Shown here: one piece after another, positions 1-10,078 of the stretch
Layout of the letters: the number at the start of each line of letters is the position of its first letter
Position numbering within the stretch: the stretch's first letter is position 1
Assembly: GCA_013205085.1 (NCBI GenBank)
Contig: JABMLH010000003.1
Span: 657,154 to 721,153, forward strand
Reading direction: 5' to 3'
Source of the DNA: Microbacteriaceae bacterium VKM Ac-2854
GTDB taxonomy: Bacteria > Actinomycetota > Actinomycetes > Actinomycetales > Microbacteriaceae
DNA: 64,000 nt
Notes under the pieces: generated by a model
The model's database searches: none
The model's input: only the letters and a program-made list of their open reading frames with translations
What the model was told of the DNA's origin: nothing
Program-made: the position numbers and the translations under genes

Positions 1-1295
1 GCGATGGAGATCGCGTAGAAACCGAAGATCGCGATGTAGCCGGCGTCGCCGCGGCGGATCAGCTTCAGCAGCAACCAGGCGAGCAGACCGACGAAGATCA
101 GCAGGGCGATGACGCCGTTCTCGGCGCCGATCTGGGCGTAGACGTTCTCCGCGATGACCTTGGTGCCGTTGTAGTACCAGGCCGGGAACGTGCCGATGTC
201 GTCGTAGTCGTAGAAGTACGCACCGAAGTTGTTGGGTCCGACGCCGAAGACGTGGTCGCCCATCATCCTCAGCCCGACCTCGGTCTTGAGGCTTCGGAGG
301 TCGAGGGAGCCGAGGATGCTGGCGTCACCGGAGTTGGTCAGGCCCAGCTTGGACAGCTGCAGCTCCATGAACGCTCGAGCAGCATTGTTCGAGATGACGA
401 AGACGATACCGACCAGCGACGCGACGATGCCGAAGAAGAACAGCACGGCACGCGGCGCGAGCAGCAGGGCGAGCACGACCGCCGCCGCGAGTCCGACGAC
501 CGCGGTCGTCGACTGAGACGTCCAGATGCAGTACGCGGCGACGAGAGCCGAGAAGATCGCGCGCTCGCGAAGACAGATGATCAGGACGAAGCCCGAATAG
601 AAGCCGAACTCCTGGCCGAGGAGGAACGGCCCCTGTCGGGCACCGCCCTCACCGCCACCGCCTTCGAGGTCGACGCCGGAGTACCGGCTCGCGAATCCGA
701 GAGACGTGAGCAGCTCACCCTGACCCGCGTCGTTCAACACGATCCGGAAGATCGTCGCAGCGGCGGCGAGCCAGATGGACAGGGTGAGTCCGAGGCGGAT
801 CAGTTCCAGCCGAGTCCGGCTCACCACGAACGCCATCGCGATGACGGCGCAGCTCAGCGCTCCGTAGACGACGGACTGCGACGTGATGCCGCTCGGATAG
901 GCGAGAGAGACGGCGCCGCCGGTCGGAGGCAGGTTCAGGACGTTGATACTGGTCGCGAACAGGACGACACCGGCCAACGCGAGCAGCAGCCAGTGCCCAG
1001 CGACGAGTGCGACCTTCTGCTTGCGGGCGAAGAGCACGTAGACGGCGATCGCCAGAACGAGGAGCACGTCGGTCGCGCGAATCGTCTGCCCGATGTTGAG
1101 TGTGAACGCCGAGCTGAACGGCGTGAGCACCATGGCCCAGAACACGATCTTCTCGTAACGTTCCGACTCGGCGTAGGCAGCCCGGGAACGACGGAGGAGG
1201 CCGAGTCTGGCGACGCGCTCCGAGCGTGCGGTGCGGTTCTTCGCGGCGCGCGCCGGAACCCGGCCGGTCACTCGGCTGGCCTTGGTCTCTCCCAC
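1..1295 (-). CDS. O-antigen ligase/polymerase-like membrane protein (3' truncated by window edge)
   Basis: The reverse strand is open from a GTG at 1295 to the first base of the window, about 431 codons, and the C terminus lies outside. The translation alternates hydrophobic helices with short loops. It carries a long extracytoplasmic loop with MMGDHVFGVGPNNFG, typical of the Wzy/WaaL O-antigen ligase superfamily, which polymerises or ligates lipid-linked repeat units outside the membrane. I chose GTG 1295 rather than GTG 1301 because AGGGGA lies six bases upstream of it. It diverges from the acyltransferase at 1508, and the cluster to the right (flippase, pyruvyl transferase, sugar transferase) supports a capsule or exopolysaccharide role. 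The family is inferred from topology and loop motif; the exact reaction is unknown. Confidence 0.75.
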   Translation of the reverse strand, partial: MGETKASRVTGRVPARAAKNRTARSERVARLGLLRRSRAAYAESERYEKIVFWAMVLTPFSSAFTLNIGQTIRATDVLLVLAIAVYVLFARKQKVALVAGHWLLLALAGVVLFATSINVLNLPPTGGAVSLAYPSGITSQSVVYGALSCAVIAMAFVVSRTRLELIRLGLTLSIWLAAAATIFRIVLNDAGQGELLTSLGFASRYSGVDLEGGGGEGGARQGPFLLGQEFGFYSGFVLIICLRERAIFSALVAAYCIWTSQSTTAVVGLAAAVVLALLLAPRAVLFFFGIVASLVGIVFVISNNAARAFMELQLSKLGLTNSGDASILGSLDLRSLKTEVGLRMMGDHVFGVGPNNFGAYFYDYDDIGTFPAWYYNGTKVIAENVYAQIGAENGVIALLIFVGLLAWLLLKLIRRGDAGYIAIFGFYAISI

Positions 1296-1507
1296 GCTCA
1301 CTCCCCTATTGTGCGTGCGAGCGTCGCTTCCGCCAAAACGGATACGGGAGAACGACGACCGATGGTCGGCGCCTGCGCACGCCTTCGACGGGACTTTCTG
1401 CGATGAAGTCGGTGCGGTCGGGTCGGATACGCCCCCGTCGTGGGACGGATGGGCGAAGGGTCTCTCACTTCGCCCCTGAGCGACCCGCCCAGCCCTATCG
1501 TCGTCGC

Positions 1508-2800
1508 ATGCCGAACCCCGCCATTCGACTGGACTCCCTGACGGGCATTCGATTCTTCGCCGCCGCCGCGGTCTTCGGCCACCACGCCGGACTCTACGCT
1601 GCCGACGGCGAGTTCTCCGCGCTCGCGGATGGAATGGTCGGCGTCAGCCTCTTCTACATCCTGAGCGGATTCGTCCTGACCTGGACGGCTCGACGTGAGG
1701 ACACGCTCGGTGCGTTCTACCGCCGTCGCCTGGCACGGATCTACCCGGTCTTCCTGCTCGCGTGGATCATCTCGCTCGGCGTCAACCAGATCGCGCAGAC
1801 CGCTCAACTCACGGACCTGCTCGTGCCGAGCCTGTTGCAGAGCTGGTTCCCGTGGCGCGAGGTGTACTTCGCCGGCAACGCCGTGTTCTGGTCCCTCGCC
1901 GTCGAGGCGTTCTTCTACTTGGTGTTCCCGTTCCTGCACCGTCTGCTCGTCGACCGCGCCACGCGGACGATCGTCCTGGTCATGCTCGTCGCCGGCGCGA
2001 TCACGGTCGGCGTCGCGGCCTCGACATCCGGGCTCCCCGCGACGGACTTCACCCGCTGGCTGACCATGATCTTCCCACCGCTGCGCCTGATGGAGTTCGT
2101 CCTGGGTATGGGCGTCGGACTGCTCCTGCGCCGAGGCATCAGGGTTCCGGTTCCGCTATGGTCGGCGCTCGTTCTGTGCGTCGTCGGGTACCTTCTGGCC
2201 CAATTCGTGCCGGAGACGATGGCTCGGTACACGATCACGCTGCTGCCGTTCGTGCTCCTGGTGTGGACCCTCGCACAGGCCGATCTGAGCGGCCGTTGGA
2301 GTCCGTTCCGCTCGAAGGCGATCGTGACCGGTGGCGCGATCTCCTACTCCTTCTACCTGATCCACGCGATGGGTCTCACGATCGCTTTCTCGTTCATCCG
2401 TCGCGCCGGCGTCGACGTCGCCACCATCCCGGACGTCGCCCTCTGGGGCTTGCTGCTGGTCATCTTCGTCGGCTGCCAGGTCGTGGCGTGGCTGCTGCAC
2501 ACGTTCGTCGAGACACCGTTCGAAGCCGCATTCCGCACAGGATGGGATGGGGCGCGGCTCCGACAGGCGTACGCCCGACTATTCGACCGGCAGATGCGTG
2601 CGCAGAATGCCGCCCAGATTCGCCGACGCGGCGGCAGTCAGGTGCGCCCCGTCGTAGCGGACGACGGTCGTGCCGATGACCATGGGGCAGACCCTCTCGG
2701 CGTCGCACAACCAGCCGCTGACGTCGACGAAGGTCGCGTTCGTGGCGGCGGCTCCGGCACGCTCGGCGGCACTCTTCCTCTCGAAAGTCGCGTCGACTGA
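1508..2800 (+). CDS. Acyltransferase 3 family membrane protein
   Basis: The frame reads 430 residues from ATG 1508, opening with LDSLTGIRFFAAAAVFGHHAG, the usual first helix of OafA/YrhL-type acyltransferase-3 proteins. The early histidine pair and SVGVSLFYILSGFVL-like segment are typical, and about ten membrane helices follow. These proteins move acetyl or other acyl groups onto extracytoplasmic sugars. The recognisable domain ends near 2560 (FVETPFEAAF). The frame then runs on without a stop for 222 bp into the opposite strand of the convergent acyltransferase gene, adding an arginine/glycine-rich tail that looks like antisense translation. The native stop may have been lost. No clear ribosome binding site is visible, so the start rests on the domain boundary. 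Confidence 0.85.
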   Translation: MPNPAIRLDSLTGIRFFAAAAVFGHHAGLYAADGEFSALADGMVGVSLFYILSGFVLTWTARREDTLGAFYRRRLARIYPVFLLAWIISLGVNQIAQTAQLTDLLVPSLLQSWFPWREVYFAGNAVFWSLAVEAFFYLVFPFLHRLLVDRATRTIVLVMLVAGAITVGVAASTSGLPATDFTRWLTMIFPPLRLMEFVLGMGVGLLLRRGIRVPVPLWSALVLCVVGYLLAQFVPETMARYTITLLPFVLLVWTLAQADLSGRWSPFRSKAIVTGGAISYSFYLIHAMGLTIAFSFIRRAGVDVATIPDVALWGLLLVIFVGCQVVAWLLHTFVETPFEAAFRTGWDGARLRQAYARLFDRQMRAQNAAQIRRRGGSQVRPVVADDGRADDHGADPLGVAQPAADVDEGRVRGGGSGTLGGTLPLESRVD

Positions 2801-4630
2801 CTTCGCGCATGCGCTCGGCGCGGCGAATCGGGTGAGGCAGGCAGCCGGATCCACGGCCGACGGAGGGTTGGAGAGTATCGCCACGGAGGCGCCGGTCTCA
2901 CGAGCAGCACCGACGAAACGCGCAACAGCGTCCTGCCATTCGAGCTCCGCCTCCTGGCCGGACGCGCCGCTCTCGAGTTGCTCGATGTGGCGTTGCGAAT
3001 TCGAGGTGATCACGAGGTCCGGCTGCAGAGTCCTGACCTCATCCATCATCGTCTCCTGGGCAGAAGCGCATCGGTCTGCTCGAGTGCCCGAATCGACACG
3101 AACCGGGATCGCGGGACAGTCGGCGAAGCCGAGACCGACGACGTTCCAGGTCGGCAACGCCGCCACAACCGCCGGCAGCCACGACACGCCGACCGAATCG
3201 CCGATGACGAGCACGGTCCCCTCCGGGGACGTGACATCGAACTCGCACCGTTTCGGTTCCGCGTCCGACATGAAGCTGTTCCGGCAACCGGTCGAGGTGT
3301 TCATCGCGGGCACCGCTAAGCCGTCGTCAACGGATGCCAGGTCGACGGCGGGCCACGAGGTGGAATCCGCGGCGGCCTCCGTCGCCGCGGCCAGCGCCTG
3401 CTCGGAGACCCACGCCGGATCGATCGCGATGTCGGCTACTGCGCTCGGGATCGGACGTTGCGACGATACGACCGCGAACGGCCCCACCAGTTGCACCGCC
3501 GACACCGCGATCACCAGGGCTCCAACAGCCAGTGCGCCGATCACCTGCATGCGCCGTCGGGCATGGACGTGACCTCGCAGCCACGCCGAGCGGATGACGG
3601 GGACCTCGACGTAGCGGTAGGACAGAGCGGAAAGACCGAAGGCGACGATGATCGCGGCCAAGGTCGTCGAGATGGCGTGTCCGGGAAACAGGGCGTTGGC
3701 GAACACGATGACCGGGAAGTGCCACAGATACAGCGAGTAGGAGATGCGCCCGACGTATTGCGAGACCGGATTGGTGAGCACCACGATCCCGCGCTGCTGA
3801 TGGCCGCCCGCGATGATCAGCAGCGAACCGACGACGGGCACGAGCGCCCACGGGCCCGGAAACGGCCAGGACGGAAGCACGACGAACGCACCGACCACGA
3901 TCAGGATCAGGCCGGACCACGCCAGCGATCGCGCGACGATCTCGGACAGCCGAAGCCGATGGATGGTGACCGCGAGGATGGCGCCGGCAGCGAGTTCCCA
4001 CACCCGCGAGACGGTATCGAAGTAGGCGAACTCGCGCAGGAAGAACGATGTGCCCAGCGACCAGGCGAACGAGAGGACGGCAACAGCAACCATCCACGCC
4101 GCGAGGTGGCGGGAGCGAGAGCGTTGACGTTTCAGCGCCCAGACCGCGACGCCGAGAATCAGCAGCGGCCAAACGATGTAGAACTGTTCCTCGACCGCGA
4201 GCGACCAGAAGTGTTGGACGGGCGAGACCGGGCCGTCCGCGGCGAGGTAATCGGTGCGCAGTCGAATGAAATGCCAGTTCGAGGCGAAGAGCAGTCCGGC
4301 AACGCCATCGAGCAGCACCTGCCGCGCCTGCGTCGGGTACCAGACCAGGTGGGCGACGGCCACGGTCGCCGCGAGCACGAGCAGCGCAGCGGGCAGAATG
4401 CGCTTGACCCGTCGGATGTAGAAGTGCTGGAACGAGATCCAGCCGGTGCGGCCGAACTCGCGCACAAGGATCCCGGTGATCAGGAACCCGGAGAGGACGT
4501 AGAACACGTCCACTCCGATGAAACCACCGAGCGGCCACTCGAAGAAGTGATTGACGACGACGGCGAGCACTGCGACGGCACGCAATCCATCCAGATCACC
4601 TCGCCGCGGATGTTGGCTCGACTGTGACAC
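2579..4630 (-). CDS. Acyltransferase 3 / SGNH-hydrolase fusion (OafA-like)
   Basis: This is a 683-residue protein. Residues about 10-360 form the acyltransferase-3 membrane domain (DLDGLRAVAVLAVVVNHFF at the start, then VDVFYVLSGFLITGIL and FWSLAVEEQFYIVWP). Residues about 440-683 form a periplasmic-type SGNH domain with the serine block VIGDSVGVSWLP near residue 473 and a final DGAHLTAAAS histidine block. Such fusions O-acetylate surface polysaccharides, the SGNH domain completing transfer outside the membrane. The GTG at 4630 is preferred because GGGGG lies four bases upstream; a longer frame to 4711 lacks support. Its 3' end overlaps the reading frame of the convergent acyltransferase. Confidence 0.92.
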   Translation of the reverse strand: MSQSSQHPRRGDLDGLRAVAVLAVVVNHFFEWPLGGFIGVDVFYVLSGFLITGILVREFGRTGWISFQHFYIRRVKRILPAALLVLAATVAVAHLVWYPTQARQVLLDGVAGLLFASNWHFIRLRTDYLAADGPVSPVQHFWSLAVEEQFYIVWPLLILGVAVWALKRQRSRSRHLAAWMVAVAVLSFAWSLGTSFFLREFAYFDTVSRVWELAAGAILAVTIHRLRLSEIVARSLAWSGLILIVVGAFVVLPSWPFPGPWALVPVVGSLLIIAGGHQQRGIVVLTNPVSQYVGRISYSLYLWHFPVIVFANALFPGHAISTTLAAIIVAFGLSALSYRYVEVPVIRSAWLRGHVHARRRMQVIGALAVGALVIAVSAVQLVGPFAVVSSQRPIPSAVADIAIDPAWVSEQALAAATEAAADSTSWPAVDLASVDDGLAVPAMNTSTGCRNSFMSDAEPKRCEFDVTSPEGTVLVIGDSVGVSWLPAVVAALPTWNVVGLGFADCPAIPVRVDSGTRADRCASAQETMMDEVRTLQPDLVITSNSQRHIEQLESGASGQEAELEWQDAVARFVGAARETGASVAILSNPPSAVDPAACLTRFAAPSACAKSVDATFERKSAAERAGAAATNATFVDVSGWLCDAERVCPMVIGTTVVRYDGAHLTAAASANLGGILRTHLPVE

Positions 4631-4780
4631 GTTTCCCCCTGCTGGACTCCGTCCGAAGCCGAAGAAGCCTCGATCAGTGGCAGAGTCTAGCGAAGAGCGA
4701 GCACTCCTCACACATCGACGTCGAACCCGACGCGCTCGGTCGCTTCGAGCGCGGGCGCTGGGGTCGATGAAGGGTCTCGG

Positions 4781-5998
4781 CTAAGCCTCCCGGGTTCGCC
4801 CGAGCGTCGCGCCACGAACCGCGTAGAGGATGCTCAAGGTCAGCGGCATCAGAAGGGCCGCGAGGAGGGCGCCCGTGACGCCGAAGAACGCCGCGCCGAG
4901 GATCGACGCCGCGATCCCGATCAGGGAGCAGACGTTGACGGAGGTGTAGATGTAGTTCTGCTTGCCGGCCGGGACCAGCACGAGCAGACCGAAGGCACCC
5001 TGGAGCAGCGAACACGCGATCGCCAGCCCGATCAGCAGCAGATTCAGTTCGGAGATATCGGCCTCGCCGGCGAACAGGATCTGGATGATGAACGGCGAGA
5101 GCAGGATCCAACACACGAGGAAGACCACGGCCACACCGATCACGAAGATCAAACTCGCTTTAGTGCGTCGGCGACGGGCGTCACCGGTCGATCCGCCGAC
5201 CCAGGCGACGAAGGCCGAGGGCAGGAACGCGATCGCGTTGTACGCCGCTTTCTGCACTTGATCGGCCGCCGCGAAGATCGGCAGCACTCCCGGCGCGAAG
5301 ATGCCGACGAAGCTCACCGAGCCGTACGTGTAGATCGACTGGGTGATCCGGGACGACATCCCGTACAACTGACGGCGCAGCTCCGAGAGGGCTTCTCGCC
5401 AGGCGCCGGGCACAACGAACGGCCTCCGACCCATCACGCGCGCCCAGTTCAGCGTGAACATGGTGATGCCGGTCAGCACCATGCAGGCGCCGTACCATTC
5501 GAGCGGCAGACCGAGAAGAACACCGACGAGGGAGACGGTGTAACCGCCGAGACGAACGAATCCCTCGTTGATCACCAGATATCGCGGCTCACCGACGCCC
5601 GAGTAGTACCAGGAGGCCGACAGGCCGTTGGCTGCGGACGCAGTCAGGAACAGAGCCGTCGCAAGGGCGAACTCGGGTCGAAGCACCAGAAGCGCGAAGA
5701 CGATTCCGAACGGAACGACGATGAGGAAGACGACCGACCTCGATAACACGCTGATGCGATAGGTACTCAGCCGCACATCCGGGTCCGGCGTCGTCGCGAT
5801 CTGGTTCCCACCGACGACGTTCCACGCCATCATCACCAGGACGGCGAGGAGCGCGCCGACGCTCTGCCCGATCGCGAGCGACGACCATCCCCCGGAGCCG
5901 AACTTCGCCGAGATCAGGGGAAGCAACACCAGGGTTGCGAGGATCGACATCGCCGGCATCAAGGCGAAGCCGAAGATCCTCCGGACGTGCTCCTTCAC
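4781..5998 (-). CDS. Oligosaccharide flippase (Wzx/MATE-like)
   Basis: The product is a 405-residue, almost wholly hydrophobic protein with about 12 predicted helices, opening with FALMPAMSILATLVLLPLI as in polysaccharide biosynthesis (Wzx-like) exporters. Such proteins flip undecaprenyl-linked repeat units across the membrane. The start is GTG 5998, with AGGGCGAG upstream overlapping the stop region of the preceding pyruvyl transferase (stop at 6008, 9 bp between genes). That spacing implies cotranscription. The position between a sugar-modifying enzyme and acyltransferases supports a role in capsule/EPS repeat-unit export. The family is clear; the substrate cannot be read from sequence. Confidence 0.85.
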   Translation of the reverse strand: MKEHVRRIFGFALMPAMSILATLVLLPLISAKFGSGGWSSLAIGQSVGALLAVLVMMAWNVVGGNQIATTPDPDVRLSTYRISVLSRSVVFLIVVPFGIVFALLVLRPEFALATALFLTASAANGLSASWYYSGVGEPRYLVINEGFVRLGGYTVSLVGVLLGLPLEWYGACMVLTGITMFTLNWARVMGRRPFVVPGAWREALSELRRQLYGMSSRITQSIYTYGSVSFVGIFAPGVLPIFAAADQVQKAAYNAIAFLPSAFVAWVGGSTGDARRRRTKASLIFVIGVAVVFLVCWILLSPFIIQILFAGEADISELNLLLIGLAIACSLLQGAFGLLVLVPAGKQNYIYTSVNVCSLIGIAASILGAAFFGVTGALLAALLMPLTLSILYAVRGATLGRTREA

Positions 5999-6007
5999 GC
6001 GCTCGCC

Positions 6008-7252
6008 CTAGCCGGCGAACGGACGGGCGGCGAGTTCGACCACCGCAGGCAGACCATCGCGCACCCGCTCGCTCGCGTGCGGGACGTCGTCGACCATCGC
6101 CAGAGTCCGCTCGAGGAGAGCTCCGCGGACGGCGTCCTCGATCTCGACGCAGTACTCGCTGATACCGAAGTTGGACAACAGACCGAACACCTTGCCCTGC
6201 ACCGACAAGGCGACGTTCGGACGCCCGTTCATCAGGGACATCACGGCGAGGTGCATCCGACCCGTCACGATGAAGGAGGCAGCGGTCGAGACACCGCGGA
6301 TGTCGGAGGGGCTGATCTCATCGGGTACGAGGCCGACGCGGCCGTCGGTCGTGAAGTGGTTCGCCAGCTGGCGACAATAGTCGAGGTCGTTGACGCCCTT
6401 GCGCAGGTCGTGCGGAAGGATCAGGACCGAGTAGCCCTTCTCGAGCACAGCGTTGACCACATCGACGTAGGCCTCGAGGAGACCGGGCTTCGAGCTGACC
6501 AGGCCGCTGACGTTGACGATCACCGTCTCATCGCGACGGTCGGTGATCACGGACATGATCTCGTTGATCCGCTCCGCACTGGAGAGCCGGTCGTCGTTGA
6601 AGACGAGGTCGGCGGATTCGGTCACCGCGACGCCCAGCGCGCGCAGCCGCTTGAAGCTCTCGGGATCACGAGCGTAGATGTCGACGCCGGCCTTGGACGC
6701 CAGCAGCGCTGCGCGACGGGCACTCGGACGCGGGGTCTCGTTCCAACTGAAGGGCAGAAGGGCCGCGCGGAAACCGCGCTTGCTGGCCTGACGGGCGATC
6801 TCGAACCGCGCGACGGAGTCGGACGGGTTGTACAGTCCGTCCATCACATCAGCTCCGATGACGACGAGGCGGCCGTTTCGCTTGAGCCGACCGAGGAGTT
6901 CCGCTGCTCCCCGAACGTTGCCGATGGCGCCGCCGGTGATCAACCGCGGCATGCCCTCGACGACCACGTCTCCGCTGAAGTCCTTGGTGCGGTAGGAGTC
7001 GGCGGCGCGCGAGATCACGAGCACCTTGCCGCTGAGCTTGCGCAGGGCGCCCTCCACGAGCGCCTGGTCACCGATGCTGCCGCCACCGGACGGCGCCACG
7101 ATGATCGTGTCGAACTCACCGTTCGAGTTCGCGGCGCTCGTGCGGTTGAGCGCGAGGGCGAGGAGGTTGTACAGCTCGGGTCCGCGCCACGAGTCGATGC
7201 GAAGGCGCGCCTTGCGCGCGACGGCACGAAGCTTTTTCTTGTCAAGAATCAC
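6008..7252 (-). CDS. Polysaccharide pyruvyl transferase family protein
   Basis: This 414-residue protein matches the WcaK/AmsJ-type pyruvyl transferase fold. It has an N-terminal glycine-rich block (VAPSGGGSIGDQALVEGAL), a central SWNETPRPSARR segment and a C-terminal TGRMHLAVMSLMNGRPNVAL block whose histidine is conserved in the family. These enzymes put ketal pyruvate from phosphoenolpyruvate onto sugar residues of exopolysaccharide. The start is GTG 7252, with GAGGAAC about nine bases upstream. It is followed nine bases later by the flippase, so the two likely form one transcript. The acceptor sugar is unknown. Confidence 0.88.
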   Translation of the reverse strand: MILDKKKLRAVARKARLRIDSWRGPELYNLLALALNRTSAANSNGEFDTIIVAPSGGGSIGDQALVEGALRKLSGKVLVISRAADSYRTKDFSGDVVVEGMPRLITGGAIGNVRGAAELLGRLKRNGRLVVIGADVMDGLYNPSDSVARFEIARQASKRGFRAALLPFSWNETPRPSARRAALLASKAGVDIYARDPESFKRLRALGVAVTESADLVFNDDRLSSAERINEIMSVITDRRDETVIVNVSGLVSSKPGLLEAYVDVVNAVLEKGYSVLILPHDLRKGVNDLDYCRQLANHFTTDGRVGLVPDEISPSDIRGVSTAASFIVTGRMHLAVMSLMNGRPNVALSVQGKVFGLLSNFGISEYCVEIEDAVRGALLERTLAMVDDVPHASERVRDGLPAVVELAARPFAG

Positions 7253-7458
7253 GGAGTTGGTTCCTCATCGGTGGTGGTATCGAAAATCGTGCAGCGGCGC
7301 GGTCGTCCCGAGGATGATGCCGGCCGGGTACCCCCCTCGACCGGCGCGGGGCGCGCGGCTCGAAGACAGCGCTCCCGAGGAAGCGTCGAGACAGGGTACC
7401 GGAAGCCTGAGTCGGGCGTATTACGAGGCCTCGCGGCCACCGACCCGCCCGGATCCGC

Positions 7459-8964
7459 TCAGTGCGCGTCCTCTCCGGGCGCGACGACGGCCTTCACGGT
7501 TCGGAACAGCAGGGCGATATCGCCGGTGACCGACCAGTTCTCCACGTAGTACAGGTCGAGGCGCACCGCATCCTCCCACTCCAGCGTCGAGCGACCGCTG
7601 ACCTGCCAAAGGCCGGTCATACCGGGCTTGACGATGAGGCGACGGCGGGCGGCGTCGTCGTAGAGCTCGACCTCGCCCTTCACCTGCGGACGGGGCCCGA
7701 CCAGCGACATGTCACCGCGGAACACGTTGACCAGCTGCGGCACCTCGTCGATCGAGTACTTGCGGATGAAGCGGCCGATCGGGGTGATCCGCGGGTCGTT
7801 CTGGATCTTGAACAGCGGCTTCTCCGATGTGCCCTGCTCCTTGAGCAGGTCGGCGAGCATGTCGTTCGCGTTCACGATCATCGATCGGAACTTCAGCATG
7901 CCGAACGGCTGACCGTTCAGGCCGATGCGCTCGTTCGAGTAGAAGACCGGTCCCGGGCTGCTGATCTTGATGGCGATGGCCACCACCAGGAACACCGGGC
8001 TCAGCACGAGCAGCAGCGCCGAGGAGCCGAGGAGGTCGAACGCCCGCTTCGTGGCACGCTTGCTGCCCTCGTAGCGCGGGGTCTCGATGTGGATCAGCGG
8101 CAGACCGGCGACCGGGCGGGTGTGGATGCGGGGGCCGCTGACGTCGGTGAGGCTCGGCGCCATCACGAGGTGCTGACGGCCGGGCTCGAGGCTCCAGCTG
8201 AGCTGGCGGATCTTCTCCGGCGGCAGGTGGTCGCTGGAGGTGATCACGACCGTGTCGGCGCCGGTCTCGGCCAGGATGCTCGTGATCTGCTCGACCTGCA
8301 TGTGTTCGAAGACGCGGATGTCGTGCTCCGTCAGCACCGAACCCTGCACTCCCTCGGGGATGCAGGCGGCGACGACGCGGTAGCCGGCGGCGGGCGACTT
8401 GGCCAGCTCGCGCGCCGTGTGCTCGACCGTGGCCGGCGAGCCGACGAGGGCGACGAGCGAGGAGTAGCGACCGGCGCGACGCTGACGGCGCAGCCACATC
8501 CGCCACAGGGCTCGGGAGACCCACAGCAGGATCAGCCCGGCCGGGAGGGCCGTGGAGATGTAGCCGCGGGCGAACTCGATCCGGGCGAAGTAGGCGATGC
8601 AGCAGATCGCGGCGAACAACAGCAGAGTCGCGCTGAGGATCCGGCGGAATTCCGTCGTGTCCGTGCCGAGGATGCGGTCATCGCGCGTCGCGTAGAAGTT
8701 CAGCAGCAGCAGCCAGGCGATGGCGATGACGGCCGAGACCACCCAATAGCTGACGAGGAAGGCGGAATAGGCGGCGAGGTCGCCGCGGACCGAGATCTGC
8801 TGCACCTCGGCGCCGAACCAGATCAGCTGACTGCCGAACACGGACAGCAGCACCACGATCACGTCGGTGACAACGAGCTTCCGGGCGAAGTCCCGCGACC
8901 ACGGGCGGCGCCGCGCCGTACCCTCAGTCGCCTCGGACGACCCCACCTGATCCAACACAGTCAT
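7459..8964 (-). CDS. Polyprenyl glycosylphosphotransferase (exopolysaccharide initiating sugar transferase)
   Basis: This is a 501-residue WbaP/WcaJ/CpsE-type protein. Four N-terminal membrane helices come first, then a nucleotide-binding-like middle region, another helix near residues 310-335 and the C-terminal catalytic domain. The hallmark blocks are GMLKFRSMIVNANDML, FRGDMSLVGPRPQ and VKPGMTGLWQVSGRS. It would transfer a sugar-1-phosphate to undecaprenyl phosphate and so start each repeat unit. ATG 8964 has a near-perfect GGAGGAAA ribosome binding site, which rules out the longer frame to 9138. A 206-bp gap separates its stop from the pyruvyl transferase start. Confidence 0.94.
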   Translation of the reverse strand: MTVLDQVGSSEATEGTARRRPWSRDFARKLVVTDVIVVLLSVFGSQLIWFGAEVQQISVRGDLAAYSAFLVSYWVVSAVIAIAWLLLLNFYATRDDRILGTDTTEFRRILSATLLLFAAICCIAYFARIEFARGYISTALPAGLILLWVSRALWRMWLRRQRRAGRYSSLVALVGSPATVEHTARELAKSPAAGYRVVAACIPEGVQGSVLTEHDIRVFEHMQVEQITSILAETGADTVVITSSDHLPPEKIRQLSWSLEPGRQHLVMAPSLTDVSGPRIHTRPVAGLPLIHIETPRYEGSKRATKRAFDLLGSSALLLVLSPVFLVVAIAIKISSPGPVFYSNERIGLNGQPFGMLKFRSMIVNANDMLADLLKEQGTSEKPLFKIQNDPRITPIGRFIRKYSIDEVPQLVNVFRGDMSLVGPRPQVKGEVELYDDAARRRLIVKPGMTGLWQVSGRSTLEWEDAVRLDLYYVENWSVTGDIALLFRTVKAVVAPGEDAH

Positions 8965-9205
8965 TTTCCTCCACGTGTGCTGCACGACCGACGAATGCGG
9001 TGATCGTGCAGCACGTTCGGCTGGACATCGACGAGCGGGCCCTGGCGGCGGTAGCGCTCTCGACCACAACGGAGGAAATACTATCGGTCCCGTCCGCTCC
9101 GGTCCGACTCGGCGAAGGATACTTCGCATTCTTGGCACCCATCCGAGAGCCAGCCGCGAGACTCGCTCCGGGTCGCCCGGGCCGCCGGTGTAGACGCCGA
9201 CGGGC

Positions 9206-10078
9206 TCAGCGCACCGCCGTCGTTGTGCGGTCGCGCAGCGTGAGGTCGCGATGGGTCGCCGTCATCCGCCAGCCGTCCGCCTCGAGCAGTGCGCGGATCT
9301 CGGCGCCCTGCAGCTCACCGTGCTCGATCACGAGCGTGCCGCCCGGTCGCAGCAGACGACGGGCGGTCGCCGAGACGTGCCGGACGACGTCGAGTCCGTC
9401 CTCTCCCCCGTACAGCGCGGCGGGCGGATCGAACAGGCGCACCTCGGGGTCGCGCGGAATCGCAGCATCCGGGATGTACGGCGGATTCGATACCACGACC
9501 GCCACGGTCCCGTCCAGTTCGGGCAACGCCTCCGCGAGGTCGATGAAGACGATCCTGGCGTTCTCCAGCGCAAGCGTGTAGCGATTCCGACGCGCCCAGA
9601 TGTAGGCCTCGACCGAATTCTCGACCCCGAAGACGCTCGCGTGCGGCACCTCGTGCGCGAGCGAGAGCGCCAGCGCGCCGCTGCCGGTGCCCAGATCGAC
9701 GGCGATGGGTTCGGCTTCCGCGACCGAGCGGAGCGCGTCGATCGCGATCTGCGCCACCCCCTCCGTCTCAGGCCGCGGCACGAAGACGCCGGGGCCGACC
9801 TGCAGCTCGATCGAGCGGAAGCCGGCGGTTCCGGTGATGTGCTGCAGCGGCTCACGCGCGCTGCGGCGCTCGATCAGCCGATCGAATGCCGTCGCCGTCT
9901 CCTCGGTGACCTCGAGCCCGGTGATCAGCTTCGCCTGCAGGCTGCCGCGGCCGAGGCCCAGGAGATGGCCGAGCAGCAGCTCGGCATCGACCTCGGGAGT
10001 GGGCACGCCGGACACCTCGAGGCGGCCGGCGCCCTCCTCGAGCAGATCGCGGGCGGTGGGCATCGTCAGCAGTGTCAC
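9206..10078 (-). CDS. prmC: Peptide chain release factor N5-glutamine methyltransferase
   Basis: This 290-residue SAM-dependent methyltransferase has an N-terminal helical domain ([13 protein letters not shown]), the SAM-binding loop [16 protein letters not shown] and the diagnostic catalytic NPPYIP motif. It methylates the glutamine of the GGQ motif of RF1/RF2. GTG 10078 overlaps the prfA stop by four bases (GTGA), so translation is coupled to that of its substrate gene. The rho-prfA-prmC order is standard in actinobacteria. Confidence 0.97.
   Translation of the reverse strand: MTLLTMPTARDLLEEGAGRLEVSGVPTPEVDAELLLGHLLGLGRGSLQAKLITGLEVTEETATAFDRLIERRSAREPLQHITGTAGFRSIELQVGPGVFVPRPETEGVAQIAIDALRSVAEAEPIAVDLGTGSGALALSLAHEVPHASVFGVENSVEAYIWARRNRYTLALENARIVFIDLAEALPELDGTVAVVVSNPPYIPDAAIPRDPEVRLFDPPAALYGGEDGLDVVRHVSATARRLLRPGGTLVIEHGELQGAEIRALLEADGWRMTATHRDLTLRDRTTTAVR

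Noticed and set aside
252..1406. 384-codon forward frame opposite the O-antigen-ligase-like gene
   Set aside because: Its composition is arginine/glutamate/aspartate-rich antisense translation of a clear membrane protein on the other strand; no domain is recognised.
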